Assembly: GCA_964020085.1 (NCBI GenBank)
Contig: CAXHUQ010000542.1
Coordinates: forward strand, 62,001 to 126,000
DNA from: Micromussa lordhowensis
Taxonomy: Eukaryota; Cnidaria; Anthozoa; Scleractinia; Lobophylliidae
Length of the DNA: 64,000 bases
Reading direction: 5' to 3'
Below the pieces are notes generated by a model, which searched no databases, was not told the DNA's origin, and saw only the letters and a list, made by a program, of their open reading frames with translations. Shown piece by piece: positions 24,401 to 37,448 of the stretch. Both the position numbers and the translations under genes were made by a program. How positions within the stretch are numbered: position 1 is the first letter of the stretch; the number at the start of each line of letters is the position of its first letter.

Positions 24401-25622
24401 TTTTTGAAGCCCCTATAGTCGGCCTACTTTTTTGAGCATTTTGCCTTGGTCCCCCCTTGGCAAAATCTCAGAAAATGGCCGATTTAGGTGTCCTTGCCAA
24501 ATTTGTCATAACTCGGCTCTGCGGACACTTATGGAGCCGCAGTTTGCAGCAAAATGTTGTGCTATGTTTGCACTTCAAGTGCATACTAATTAGGAGATGA
24601 TGCCATTTGCGCCAGGGTGTTTTTGAAGCCCCTATAGTCGGCCTACTTTTTTGAGCATTTTGCCTTGGTCCCCCCTTGGCAAAATCTCAGAAAATGGCCG
24701 ATTTAGGTGTCCTTGCCAAATTTGTCATAACTCGGCTCTGCGGACACTTATGGAGCCGCAGTTTGCAGCAAAATGTTGTGCTATGTTTGCACTTCAAGTG
24801 CATACTAATTAGGAGATGATGCCATTTGCGCCAGGGTGTTTTTGAAGCCCCTATAGTCGGCCTACTTTTTTGAGCATTTTGCCTTGGTCCCCCCTTGGCA
24901 AAATCTCAGAAAATGGCCGATTTAGGTGTCCTTGCCAAATTTGTCATAACTCGGCTCTGCGGACACTTATGGAGCCGCAGTTTGCAGCAAAATGTTGTGC
25001 TATGTTTGCACTTCAAGTGCATACTAATTAGGAGATGATGCCATTTGCGCCAGGGTGTTTTTGAAGCCCCTATAGTCGGCCTACTTTTTTGAGCATTTTG
25101 CCTTGGTCCCCCCTTGGCAAAATCTCAGAAAATGGCCGATTTAGGTGTCCTTGCCAAATTTGTCATAACTCGGCTCTGCGGACACTTATGGAGCCGCAGT
25201 TTGCAGCAAAATGTTGTGCTATGTTTGCACTTCAAGTGCATACTAATTAGGAGATGATGCCATTTGCGCCAGGGTGTTTTTGAAGCCCCTATAGTCGGCC
25301 TACTTTTTTGAGCATTTTGCCTTGGTCCCCCCTTGGCAAAATCTCAGAAAATGGCCGATTTAGGTGTCCTTGCCAAATTTGTCATAACTCGGCTCTGCGG
25401 ACACTTATGGAGCCGCAGTTTGCAGCAAAATGTTGTGCTATGTTTGCACTTTAAGTGCATACTAATTAGGAGATGATGCCATTTGCGCCAGGGTGTTTTT
25501 GAAGCCCCTATAGTCGGCCTACTTTTTTGAGCATTTTGCCTTGGTCCCCCCTTGGCAAAATCTCAGAAAATGGCCGATTTAGGTGTCCTTGCCAAATTTG
25601 TCATAACTCGGCTCTGCGGACA
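21462..25622. repeat. Copies 99-117, spacer between duplicons
   Basis: Nineteen ordinary copies. Variants noticed are T49 at 101, 104, 109, 110 and 117, and A21T in copy 111 (TTTGCTGCAAAA near 24110). Nothing else is present, and no ordered match to other blocks was recognised. Confidence 0.85.
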
Positions 25623-28600
25623 CTTATGGAGCCGCAGTTTGCAGCAAAATGTTGTGCTATGTTTGCACTTCAAGTGCATACTAATTAGGAGATGATGCCA
25701 TTTGCGCCAGGGTGTTTTTGAAGCCCCTATAGTCGGCCTACTTTTTTGAGCATTTTGCCTTGGTCCCCCCTTGGCAAAATCTCAGAAAATGGCCGATTTA
25801 GGTGTCCTTGCCAAATTTGTCATAACTCGGCTCTGCGGACACTTATGGAGCCGCAGTTTGCAGCAAAATGTTGTGCTATGTTTGCACTTTAAGTGCATAC
25901 TAATTAGGAGATGATGCCATTTGCGCCAGGGTGTTTTTGAAGCCCCTATAGTCGGCCTACTTTTTTGAGCATTTTGCCTTGGTCCCCCCTTGGCAAAATC
26001 TCAGAAAATGGCCGATTTAGGTGTCCTTGCCAAATTTGTCATAACTCGGCTCTGCGGACACTTATGGAGCCGCAGTTTGCAGCAAAATGTTGTGCTATGT
26101 TTGCACTTCAAGTGCATACTAATTAGGAGATGATGCCATTTGCGCCAGGGTGTTTTTGAAGCCCCTATAGTCGGCCTACTTTTTTGAGCATTTTGCCTTG
26201 GTCCCCCCTTGGCAAAATCTCAGAAAATGGCCGATTTAGGTGTCCTTGCCAAATTTGTCATAACTCGGCTCTGCGGACACTTATGGAGCCGCAGTTTGCA
26301 GCAAAATGTTGTGCTATGTTTGCACTTCAAGTGCATACTAATTAGGAGATGATGCCATTTGCGCCAGGGTGTTTTTGAAGCCCCTATAGTCGGCCTACTT
26401 TTTTGAGCATTTTGCCTTGGTCCCCCCTTGGCAAAATCTCAGAAAATGGCCGATTTAGGTGTCCTTGCCAAATTTGTCATAACTCGGCTCTGCGGACACT
26501 TATGGAGCCGCAGTTTGCAGCAAAATGTTGTGCTATGTTTGCACTTTAAGTGCATACTAATTAGGAGATGATGCCATTTGCGCCAGGGTGTTTTTGAAGC
26601 CCCTATAGTCGGCCTACTTTTTTGAGCATTTTGCCTTGGTCCCCCCTTGGCAAAATCTCAGAAAATGGCCGATTTAGGTGTCCTTGCCAAATTTGTCATA
26701 ACTCGGCTCTGCGGACACTTATGGAGCCGCAGTTTGCAGCAAAATGTTGTGCTATGTTTGCACTTCAAGTGCATACTAATTAGGAGATGATGCCATTTGC
26801 GCCAGGGTGTTTTTGAAGCCCCTATAGTCGGCCTACTTTTTTGAGCATTTTGCCTTGGTCCCCCCTTGGCAAAATCTCAGAAAATGGCCGATTTAGGTGT
26901 CCTTGCCAAATTTGTCATAACTCGGCTCTGCGGACACTTATGGAGCCGCAGTTTGCAGCAAAATGTTGTGCTATGTTTGCACTTCAAGTGCATACTAATT
27001 AGGAGATGATGCCATTTGCGCCAGGGTGTTTTTGAAGCCCCTATAGTCGGCCTACTTTTTTGAGCATTTTGCCTTGGTCCCCCCTTGGCAAAATCTCAGA
27101 AAATGGCCGATTTAGGTGTCCTTGCCAAATTTGTCATAACTCGGCTCTGCGGACACTTATGGAGCCGCAGTTTGCAGCAAAATGTTGTGCTATGTTTGCA
27201 CTTCAAGTTCATACTAATTAGGAGATGATGCCATTTGCGCCAGGGTGTTTTTGAAGCCCCTATAGTCGGCCTACTTTTTTGAGCATTTTGCCTTGGTCCC
27301 CCCTTGGCAAAATCTCAGAAAATGGCCGATTTAGGTGTCCTTGCCAAATTTGTCATAACTCGGCTCTGCGGACACTTATGGAGCCGCAGTTTGCAGCAAA
27401 ATGTTGTGCTATGTTTGCACTTCAAGTGCATACTAATTAGGAGATGATGCCATTTGCGCCAGGGTGTTTTTGAAGCCCCTATAGTCGGCCTACTTTTTTG
27501 AGCATTTTGCCTTGGTCCCCCCTTGGCAAAATCTCAGAAAATGGCCGATTTAGGTGTCCTTGCCAAATTTGTCATAACTCGGCTCTGCGGACACTTATGG
27601 AGCCGCAGTTTGCAGCAAAATGTTGTGCTATGTTTGCACTTTAAGTGCATACTAATTAGGAGATGATGCCATTTGCGCCAGGGTGTTTTTGAAGCCCCTA
27701 TAGTCGGCCTACTTTTTTGAGCATTTTGCCTTGGTCCCCCCTTGGCAAAATCTCAGAAAATGGCCGATTTAGGTGTCCTTGCCAAATTTGTCATAACTCG
27801 GCTCTGCGGACACTTATGGAGCCGCAGTTTGCAGCAAAATGTTGTGCTATGTTTGCACTTTAAGTGCATACTAATTAGGAGATGATGCCATTTGCGCCAG
27901 TGTGTTTTTGAAGCCCCTATAGTCGGCCTACTTTTTTGAGCATTTTGCCTTGGTCCCCCCTTGGCAAAATCTCAGAAAATGGCCGATTTAGGTGTCCTTG
28001 CCAAATTTGTCATAACTCGGCTCTGCGGACACTTATGGAGCCGCAGTTTGCAGCAAAATGTTGTGCTATGTTTGCACTTCAAGTGCATACTAATTAGGAG
28101 ATGATGCCATTTGCGCCAGGGTGTTTTTGAAGCCCCTATAGTCGGCCTACTTTTTTGAGCATTTTGCCTTGGTCCCCCCTTGGCAAAATCTCAGAAAATG
28201 GCCGATTTAGGTGTCCTTGCCAAATTTGTCATAACTCGGCTCTGCGGACACTTATGGAGCCGCAGTTTGCAGCAAAATGTTGTGCTATGTTTGCACTTCA
28301 AGTGCATACTAATTAGGAGATGATGCCATTTGCGCCAGGGTGTTTTTGAAGCCCCTATAGTCGGCCTACTTTTTTGAGCATTTTGCCTTGGTCCCCCCTT
28401 GGCAAAATCTCAGAAAATGGCCGATTTAGGTGTCCTTGCCAAATTTGTCATAACTCGGCTCTGCGGACACTTATGGAGCCGCAGTTTGCAGCAAAATGTT
28501 GTGCTATGTTTGCACTTCAAGTGCATACTAATTAGGAGATGATGCCATTTGCGCCAGGGTGTTTTTGAAGCCCCTATAGTCGGCCTACTTTTTTGAGCAT

Positions 28601-31600
28601 TTTGCCTTGGTCCCCCCTTGGCAAAATCTCAGAAAATGGCCGATTTAGGTGTCCTTGCCAAATTTGTCATAACTCGGCTCTGCGGACACTTATGGAGCCG
28701 CAGTTTGCAGCAAAATGTTGTGCTATGTTTGCACTTCAAGTACATACTAAATAGGAGATGATGCCATTTGCGCCAGGGTGTTTTTGAAGCCCCTATAGTC
28801 GGCCTACTTTTTTGAGCATTTTGCCTTGGTCCCCCTTTGGCAAAATCTCAGAAAATGGCCGATTTAGGTGTCCTTGCCAAATTTGTCATAACTCGGCTCT
28901 GCGGACACTTATGGAGCCGCAGTTTGCAGCAAAATGTTGTGCTATGTTTGCACTTCAAGTGCATACTAATTAGGAGATGATGCCATTTGCGCCAGGGTGT
29001 TTTTGAAGCCCCTATAGTCGGCCTACTTTTTTGAGCATTTTGCCTTGGTCCCCCCTTGGCAAAATCTCAGAAAATGGCCGATTTAGGTGTCCTTGCCAAA
29101 TTTGTCATAACTCGGCTCTGCGGACACTTATGGAGCCGCAGTTTGCAGCAAAATGTTGTGCTATGTTTGCACTTCAAGTGCATACTAATTAGGAGATGAT
29201 GCCATTTGCGCCAGGGTGTTTTTGAAGCCCCTATAGTCGGCCTACTTTTTTGAGCATTTTGCCTTGGTCCCCCCTTGGCAAAATCTCAGAAAATGGCCGA
29301 TTTAGGTGTCCTTGCCAAATTTGTCATAACTCGGCTCTGCGGACACTTATGGAGCCGCAGTTTGCAGCAAAATGTTGTGCTATGTTTGCACTTTAAGTGC
29401 ATACTAATTAGGAGATGATGCCATTTGCGCCAGGGTGTTTTTGAAGCCCCTATAGTCGGCCTACTTTTTTGAGCATTTTGCCTTGGTCCCCCCTTGGCAA
29501 AATCTCAGAAAATGGCCGATTTAGGTGTCCTTGCCAAATTTGTCATAACTCGGCTCTGCGGACACTTATGGAGCCGCAGTTTGCAGCAAAATGTTGTGCT
29601 ATGTTTGCACTTCAAGTGCATACTAATTAGGAGATGATGCCATTTGCGCCAGGGTGTTTTTGAAGCCCCTATAGTCGGCCTACTTTTTTGAGCATTTTGC
29701 CTTGGTCCCCCCTTGGCAAAATCTCAGAAAATGGCCGATTTAGGTGTCCTTGCCAAATTTGTCATAACTCGGCTCTGCGGACACTTATGGAGCCGCAGTT
29801 TGCAGCAAAATGTTGTGCTATGTTTGCACTTCAAGTGCATACTAATTAGGAGATGATGCCATTTGCGCCAGGGTGTTTTTGAAGCCCCTATAGTCGGCCT
29901 ACTTTTTTGAGCATTTTGCCTTGGTCCCCCCTTGGCAAAATCTCAGAAAATGGCCGATTTAGGTGTCCTTGCCAAATTTGTCATAACTCGGCTCTGCGGA
30001 CACTTATGGAGCCGCAGTTTGCAGCAAAATGTTGTGCTATGTTTGCACTTTAAGTGCATACTAATTAGGAGATGATGCCATTTGCGCCAGGGTGTTTTTG
30101 AAGCCCCTATAGTCGGCCTACTTTTTTGAGCATTTTGCCTTGGTCCCCCCTTGGCAAAATCTCAGAAAATGGCCGATTTAGGTGTCCTTGCCAAATTTGT
30201 CATAACTCGGCTCTGCGGACACTTATGGAGCCGCAGTTTGCAGCAAAATGTTGTGCTATGTTTGCACTTCAAGTGCATACTAATTAGGAGATGATGCCAT
30301 TTGCGCCAGGGTGTTTTTGAAGCCCCTATAGTCGGCCTACTTTTTTGAGCATTTTGCCTTGGTCCCCCCTTGGCAAAATCTCAGAAAATGGCCGATTTAG
30401 GTGTCCTTGCCAAATTTGTCATAACTCGGCTCTGCGGACACTTATGGAGCCGCAGTTTGCAGCAAAATGTTGTGCTATGTTTGCACTTCAAGTGCATACT
30501 AATTAGGAGATGATGCCATTTGCGCCAGGGTGTTTTTGAAGCCCCTATAGTCGGCCTACTTTTTTGAGCATTTTGCCTTGGTCCCCCCTTGGCAAAATCT
30601 CAGAAAATGGCCGATTTAGGTGTCCTTGCCAAATTTGTCATAACTCGGCTCTGCGGACACTTATGGAGCCGCAGTTTGCAGCAAAATGTTGTGCTATGTT
30701 TGCACTTCAAGTTCATACTAATTAGGAGATGATGCCATTTGCGCCAGGGTGTTTTTGAAGCCCCTATAGTCGGCCTACTTTTTTGAGCATTTTGCCTTGG
30801 TCCCCCCTTGGCAAAATCTCAGAAAATGGCCGATTTAGGTGTCCTTGCCAAATTTGTCATAACTCGGCTCTGCGGACACTTATGGAGCCGCAGTTTACAG
30901 CAAAATGTTGTGCTATGTTTGCACTTCAAGTACATACTAATTAGGAGATGATGCCATTTGCGCCAGGGTGTTTTTGAAGCCCCTATAATCGGCCTACTTT
31001 TTTGAGCATTTTGCCTTGGTCCCCCTTTGGCAAAATCTCAGAAAATGGCCGATTTAGGTGTCCTTGCCAAATTTGTCATAACTCGGCTCTGCGGACACTT
31101 ATGGAGCCGCAGTTTGCAGCAAAATGTTGTGCTATGTTTGCACTTCAAGTGCATACTAATTAGGAGATGATGCCATTTGCGCCAGGGTGTTTTTGAAGCC
31201 CCTATAGTCGGCCTACTTTTTTGAGCATTTTGCCTTGGTCCCCCCTTGGCAAAATCTCAGAAAATGGCCGATTTAGGTGTCCTTGCCAAATTTGTCATAA
31301 CTCGGCTCTGCGGACACTTATGGAGCCGCAGTTTGCAGCAAAATGTTGTGCTATGTTTGCACTTCAAGTGCATACTAATTAGGAGATGATGCCATTTGCG
31401 CCAGGGTGTTTTTGAAGCCCCTATAGTCGGCCTACTTTTTTGAGCATTTTGCCTTGGTCCCCCCTTGGCAAAATCTCAGAAAATGGCCGATTTAGGTGTC
31501 CTTGCCAAATTTGTCATAACTCGGCTCTGCGGACACTTATGGAGCCGCAGTTTGCAGCAAAATGTTGTGCTATGTTTGCACTTCAAGTGCATACTAATTA

Positions 31601-34600
31601 GGAGATGATGCCATTTGCGCCAGGGTGTTTTTGAAGCCCCTATAGTCGGCCTACTTTTTTGAGCATTTTGCCTTGGTCCCCCATTGGCAAAATCTCAGAA
31701 AATGGCCGATTTAGGTGTCCTTGCCAAATTTGTCATAACTCGGCTCTGCGGACACTTATGGAGCCGCAGTTTGCAGCAAAATGTTGTGCTATGTTTGCAC
31801 TTTAAGTGCATACTAATTAGGAGATGATGCCATTTGCGCCAGTGTGTTTTTGAAGCCCCTATAGTCGGCCTACTTTTTTGAGCATTTTGCCTTGGTCCCC
31901 CCTTGGCAAAATCTCAGAAAATGGCCGATTTAGGTGTCCTTGCCAAATTTGTCATAACTCGGCTCTGCGGACACTTATAGAGCCGCAGTTTGCAGCAAAA
32001 TGTTGTGCTATGTTTGCACTTCAAGTGCATACTAATTAGGAGATGATGCCATTTGCGCCAGGGTGTTTTTGAAGCCCCTATAGTCGGCCTACTTTTTTGA
32101 GCATTTTGCCTTGGTCCCCCCTTGGCAAAATCTCAGAAAATGGCCGATTTAGGTGTCCTTGCCAAATTTGTCATAACTCGGCTCTGCGGACACTTATGGA
32201 GCCGCAGTTTGCAGCAAAATGTTGTGCTATGTTTGCACTTCAAGTGCATACTAATTAGGAGATGATGCCATTTGCGCCAGGGTGTTTTTGAAGCCCCTAT
32301 AGTCGGCCTACTTTTTTGAGCATTTTGCCTTGGTCCCCCCTTGGCAAAATCTCAGAAAATGGCCGATTTAGGTGTCCTTGCCAAATTTGTCATAACTCGG
32401 CTCTGCGGACACTTATGGAGCCGCAGTTTGCAGCAAAATGTTGTGCTATGTTTGCACTTCAAGTTCATACTAATTAGGAGATGATGCCATTTGCGCCAGG
32501 GTGTTTTTGAAGCCCCTATAGTCGGCCTACTTTTTTGAGCATTTTGCCTTGGTCCCCCCTTGGCAAAATCTCAGAAAATGGCCGATTTAGGTGTCCTTGC
32601 CAAATTTGTCATAACTCGGCTCTGCGGACACTTATGGAGCCGCAGTTTGCAGCAAAATGTTGTGCTATGTTTGCACTTCAAGTACATACTAATTAGGAGA
32701 TGATGCCATTTGCGCCAGGGTGTTTTTGAAGCCCCTATAGTCGGCCTACTTTTTTGAGCATTTTGCCTTGGTCCCCCTTTGGCAAAATCTCAGAAAATGG
32801 CCGATTTAGGTGTCCTTGCCAAATTTGTCATAACTCGGCTCTGCGGACACTTATGGAGCCGCAGTTTGCAGCAAAATGTTGTGCTATGTTTGCACTTCAA
32901 GTGCATACTAATTAGGAGATGATGCCATTTGCGCCAGGGTGTTTTTGAAGCCCCTATAGTCGGCCTACTTTTTTGAGCATTTTGCCTTGGTCCCCCCTTG
33001 GCAAAATCTCAGAAAATGGCCGATTTAGGTGTCCTTGCCAAATTTGTCATAACTCGGCTCTGCGGACACTTATGGAGCCGCAGTTTGCAGCAAAATGTTG
33101 TGCTATGTTTGCACTTCAAGTGCATACTAATTAGGAGATGATGCCATTTGCGCCAGGGTGTTTTTGAAGCCCCTATAGTCGGCCTACTTTTTTGAGCATT
33201 TTGCCTTGGTCCCCCCTTGGCAAAATCTCAGAAAATGGCCGATTTAGGTGTCCTTGCCAAATTTGTCATAACTCGGCTCTGCGGACACTTATGGAGCCGC
33301 AGTTTGCAGCAAAATGTTGTGCTATGTTTGCACTTCAAGTGCATACTAATTAGGAGATGATGCCATTTGCGCCAGGGTGTTTTTGAAGCCCCTATAGTCG
33401 GCCTACTTTTTTGAGCATTTTGCCTTGGTCCCCCCTTGGCAAAATCTCAGAAAATGGCCGATTTAGGTGTCCTTGCCAAATTTGTCATAACTCGGCTCTG
33501 CGGACACTTATGGAGCCGCAGTTTGCAGCAAAATGTTGTGCTGTGTTTGCACTTCAAGTGCATACTAATTAGGAGATGATGCCATTTGCGCCAGGGTGTT
33601 TTTGAAGCCCCTATAGTCGATCTACTTTTTTGAGCATTTTGCCTTGGTCCCCCCTTGGCAAAATCTCAGAAAATGGCCGATTTAGGTGTCCTTGCCAAAT
33701 TTGTCATAACTCGGCTCTGCGGACACTTATGGAGCCGCAGTTTGCAGCAAAATGTTGTGCTATGTTTGCACTTCAAGTGCATACTAATTAGGAGATGATG
33801 CCATTTGCGCCAGGGTGTTTTTGAAGCCCCTATAGTCGGCCTACTTTTTTGAGCATTTTGCCTTGGTCCCCCCTTGGCAAAATCTCAGAAAATGGCCGAT
33901 TTAGGTGTCCTTGCCAAATTTGTCATAACTCGGCTCTGCGGACACTTATGGAGCCGCAGTTTGCAGCAAAATGTTGTGCTATGTTTGCACTTCAAGTGCA
34001 TACTAATTAGGAGATGATGCCATTTGCGCCAGGGTGTTTTTTAAGCCCCTATAGTCGGCCTACTTTTTTGAGCATTTTGCCTTGGTCCCCCCTTGGCAAA
34101 ATCTCAGAAAATGGCCGATTTAGGTGTCCTTGCCAAATTTGTCATAACTCGGCTCTGCGGACACTTATGGAGCCGCAGTTTGCAGCAAAATGTTGTGCTG
34201 TGTTTGCACTTCAAGTGCATACTAATTAGGAGATGATGCCATTTGCGCCAGGGTGTTTTTGAAGCCCCTATAGTCGATCTACTTTTTTGAGCATTTTGCC
34301 TTGGTCCCCCCTTGGCAAAATCTCAGAAAATGGCCGATTTAGGTGTCCTTGCCAAATTTGTCATAACTCGGCTCTGCGGACACTTATGGAGCCGCAGTTT
34401 GCAGCAAAACGTTGTGCTATGTTTGCACTTCAAGTGCATACTAATTAGGAGATGATGCCATTTGCGCCAGGGTGTTTTTGAAGCCCCTATAATCGGCCTA
34501 CTTTTTTGAGCATTTTGCCTTGGTCCCCCCTTGGCAAAATCTCAGAAAATGGCCGATTAAGGTGTCCTTGCCAAATTTGTCATAACTCGGCTCTGCGGAC

Positions 34601-37448
34601 ACTTATGGAGCCGCAGTTTGCAGCAAAATGTTGTGCTATGTTTGCACTTCAAGTGCATACTAATTAGGAGATGATGCCATTTGCGCCAGGGTGTTTTTGA
34701 AGCCCCTATAGTCGGCCTACTTTTTTGAGCATTTTGCCTTGGTCCCCCCTTGGCAAAATCTCAGAAAATGGCCGATTAAGGTGTCCTTGCCAAATTTGTC
34801 ATAACTCGGCTCTGCGGACACTTATGGAGCCGCAGTTTGCAGCAAAATGTTGTGCTATGTTTGCACTTCAAGTGCATACTAATTAGGAGATGATGCCATT
34901 TGCGCCAGGGTGTTTTTGAAGCCCCTATAGTCGGCCTACTTTTTTGAGCATTTTGCCTTGGTCCCCCCTTGGCAAAATCTCAGAAAATGGCCGATTTAGG
35001 TGTCCTTGCCAAATTTGTCATAACTCGGCTCTGCGGACACTTATGGAGCCGCAGTTTGCAGCAAAATGTTGTGCTATGTTTGCACTTCAAGTGCATACTA
35101 ATTAGGAGATGATGCCATTTGCGCCAGGGTGTTTTTGAAGCCCCTATAGTCGGCCTACTTTTTTGAGCATTTTGCCTTGGTCCCCCCTTGGCAAAATCAC
35201 AGAAAATGGCCGATTTAGGTGTCCTTGCCAAATTTGTCATAACTCGGCTCTGCGGACACTTATGGAGCCGCAGTTTGCAGCAAAATGTTGTGCTATGTTT
35301 GCACTTCAAGTGCATACTAATTAGGAGATGATGCCATTTGCGCCAGGGTGTTTTTGAAGCCCCTATAGTCGGCCTACTTTTTTGAGCATTTTGCCTTGGT
35401 CCCCCCTTGGCAAAATCTCAGAAAATGGCCGATTTAGGTGTCCTTGCCAAATTTGTCATAACTCGGCTCTGCGGACACTTATGGAGCCGCAGTTTGCAGC
35501 AAAATGTTGTGCTATGTTTGCACTTTAAGTGCATACTAATTGGGAGATGATGCCATTTGCGCCAGGGTGTTTTTGAAGCCCCTATAGTCGGCCTACTTTT
35601 TTGAGCATTTTGCCTTGGTCCCCGCTTGGCAAAATCTCAGAAAATGGCCGATTTAGGTGTCCTTGCCAAATTTGTCATAACTCGGCTCTGCGGACACTTA
35701 TGGAGCCGCAGTTTGCAGCAAAATGTTGTGCTATGTTTGCACTTCAAGTGCATACTAATTAGGAGATGATGCCATTTGCGCCAGGGTGTTTTTGAAGCCC
35801 CTATAGTCGGCCTACTTTTTTGAGCATTTTGCCTTGGTCCCCCCTTGGCAAAATCTCAGAAAATGGCCGATTTAGGTGTCCTTGCCAAATTTGTCATAAC
35901 TCGGCTCTGCGGACACTTATGGAGCCGCAGTTTGCAGCAAAATGTTGTGCTATGTTTGCACTTTAAGTGCATACTAATTAGGAGATGATGCCATTTGCGC
36001 CAGGGTGTTTTTGAAGCCCCTATAGTCGGCCTACTTTTTTGAGCATTTTGCCTTGGTCCCCCCTTGGCAAAATCTCAGAAAATGGCCGATTTAGGTGTCC
36101 TTGCCAAATTTGTCATAACTCGGCTCTGCGGACACTTATGGAGCCGCAGTTTGCAGCAAAATGTTGTGCTATGTTTGCACTTCAAGTGCATACTAATTAG
36201 GAGATGATGCCATTTGCGCCAGGGTGTTTTTGAAGCCCCTATAGTCGGCCTACTTTTTTGAGCATTTTGCCTTGGTCCCCCCTTGGCAAAATCTCAGAAA
36301 ATGGCCGATTTAGGTGTCCTTGCCAAATTTGTCATAACTCGGCTCTGCGGACACTTATGGAGCCGCAGTTTGCAGCAAAATGTTGTGCTATGTTTGCACT
36401 TTAAGTGCATACTAATTGGGAGATGATGCCATTTGCGCCAGGGTGTTTTTGAAGCCCCTATAGTCGGCCTACTTTTTTGAGCATTTTGCCTTGGTCCCCC
36501 CTTGGCAAAATCTCAGAAAATGGCCGATTTAGGTGTCCTTGCCAAATTTGTCATAACTCGGCTCTGCGGACACTTATGGAGCCGCAGTTTGCAGCAAAAT
36601 GTTGTGCTATGTTTGCACTTCAAGTGCATACTAATTAGGAGATGATGCCATTTGCGCCAGGGTGTTTTTGAAGCCCCTATAGTCGGCCTACTTTTTTGAG
36701 CATTTTGCCTTGGTCCCCCCTTGGCAAAATCTCAGAAAATGGCCGATTTAGGTGTCCTTGCCAAATTTGTCATAACTCGGCTCTGCGGACACTTATGGAG
36801 CCGCAGTTTGCAGCAAAATGTTGTGCTATGTTTGCACTTCAAGTGCATACTAATTAGGAGATGATGCCATTTGCGCCAGGGTGTTTTTGAAGCCCCTATA
36901 GTCGGCCTACTTTTTTGAGCATTTTGCCTTGGTCCCCCCTTGGCAAAATCTCAGAAAATGGCCGATTTAGGTGTCCTTGCCAAATTTGTCATAACTCGGC
37001 TCTGCGGACACTTATGGAGCCGCAGTTTGCAGCAAAATGTTGTGCTATGTTTGCACTTCAAGTGCATACTAATTAGGAGATGATGCCATTTGCGCCAGGG
37101 TGGTTTTGAAGCCCCTATAGTCGGCCTACTTTTTTGAGCATTTTGCCTTGGTCCCCCCTTGGCAAAATCTCAGAAAATGGCCGATTTAGGTGTCCTTGCC
37201 AAATTTGTCATAACTCGGCTCTGCGGACACTTATGGAGCCGCAGTTTGCAGCAAAATGTTGTGCTATGTTTGCACTTCAAGTGCATACTAATTAGGAGAT
37301 GATGCCATTTGCGCCAGGGTGTTTTTGAAGCCCCTATAGTCGGCCTACTTTTTTGAGCATTTTGCCTTGGTCCCCCCTTGGCAAAATCTCAGAAAATGGC
37401 CGATTTAGGTGTCCTTGCCAAATTTGTCATAACTCGGCTCTGCGGACA
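25623..37448. repeat. Right copy of large segmental duplication (copies 118-171)
   Basis: These 54 copies are collinear with copies 27-98. Copies 118-140 match 27-49 at 91 units offset, 141-145 match 66-70 at 75 units, 146-148 match 74-76 at 72 units, and 150-171 match 77-98 at 73 units. The offsets follow from a missing 16-copy unit, a missing 3-copy piece (71-73) and one extra copy (149, G54T): 72-16-3+1=54. Private changes such as G6A (147), T28C (158) and T93G (170) show this is not a simple assembly echo. Confidence 0.9.
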
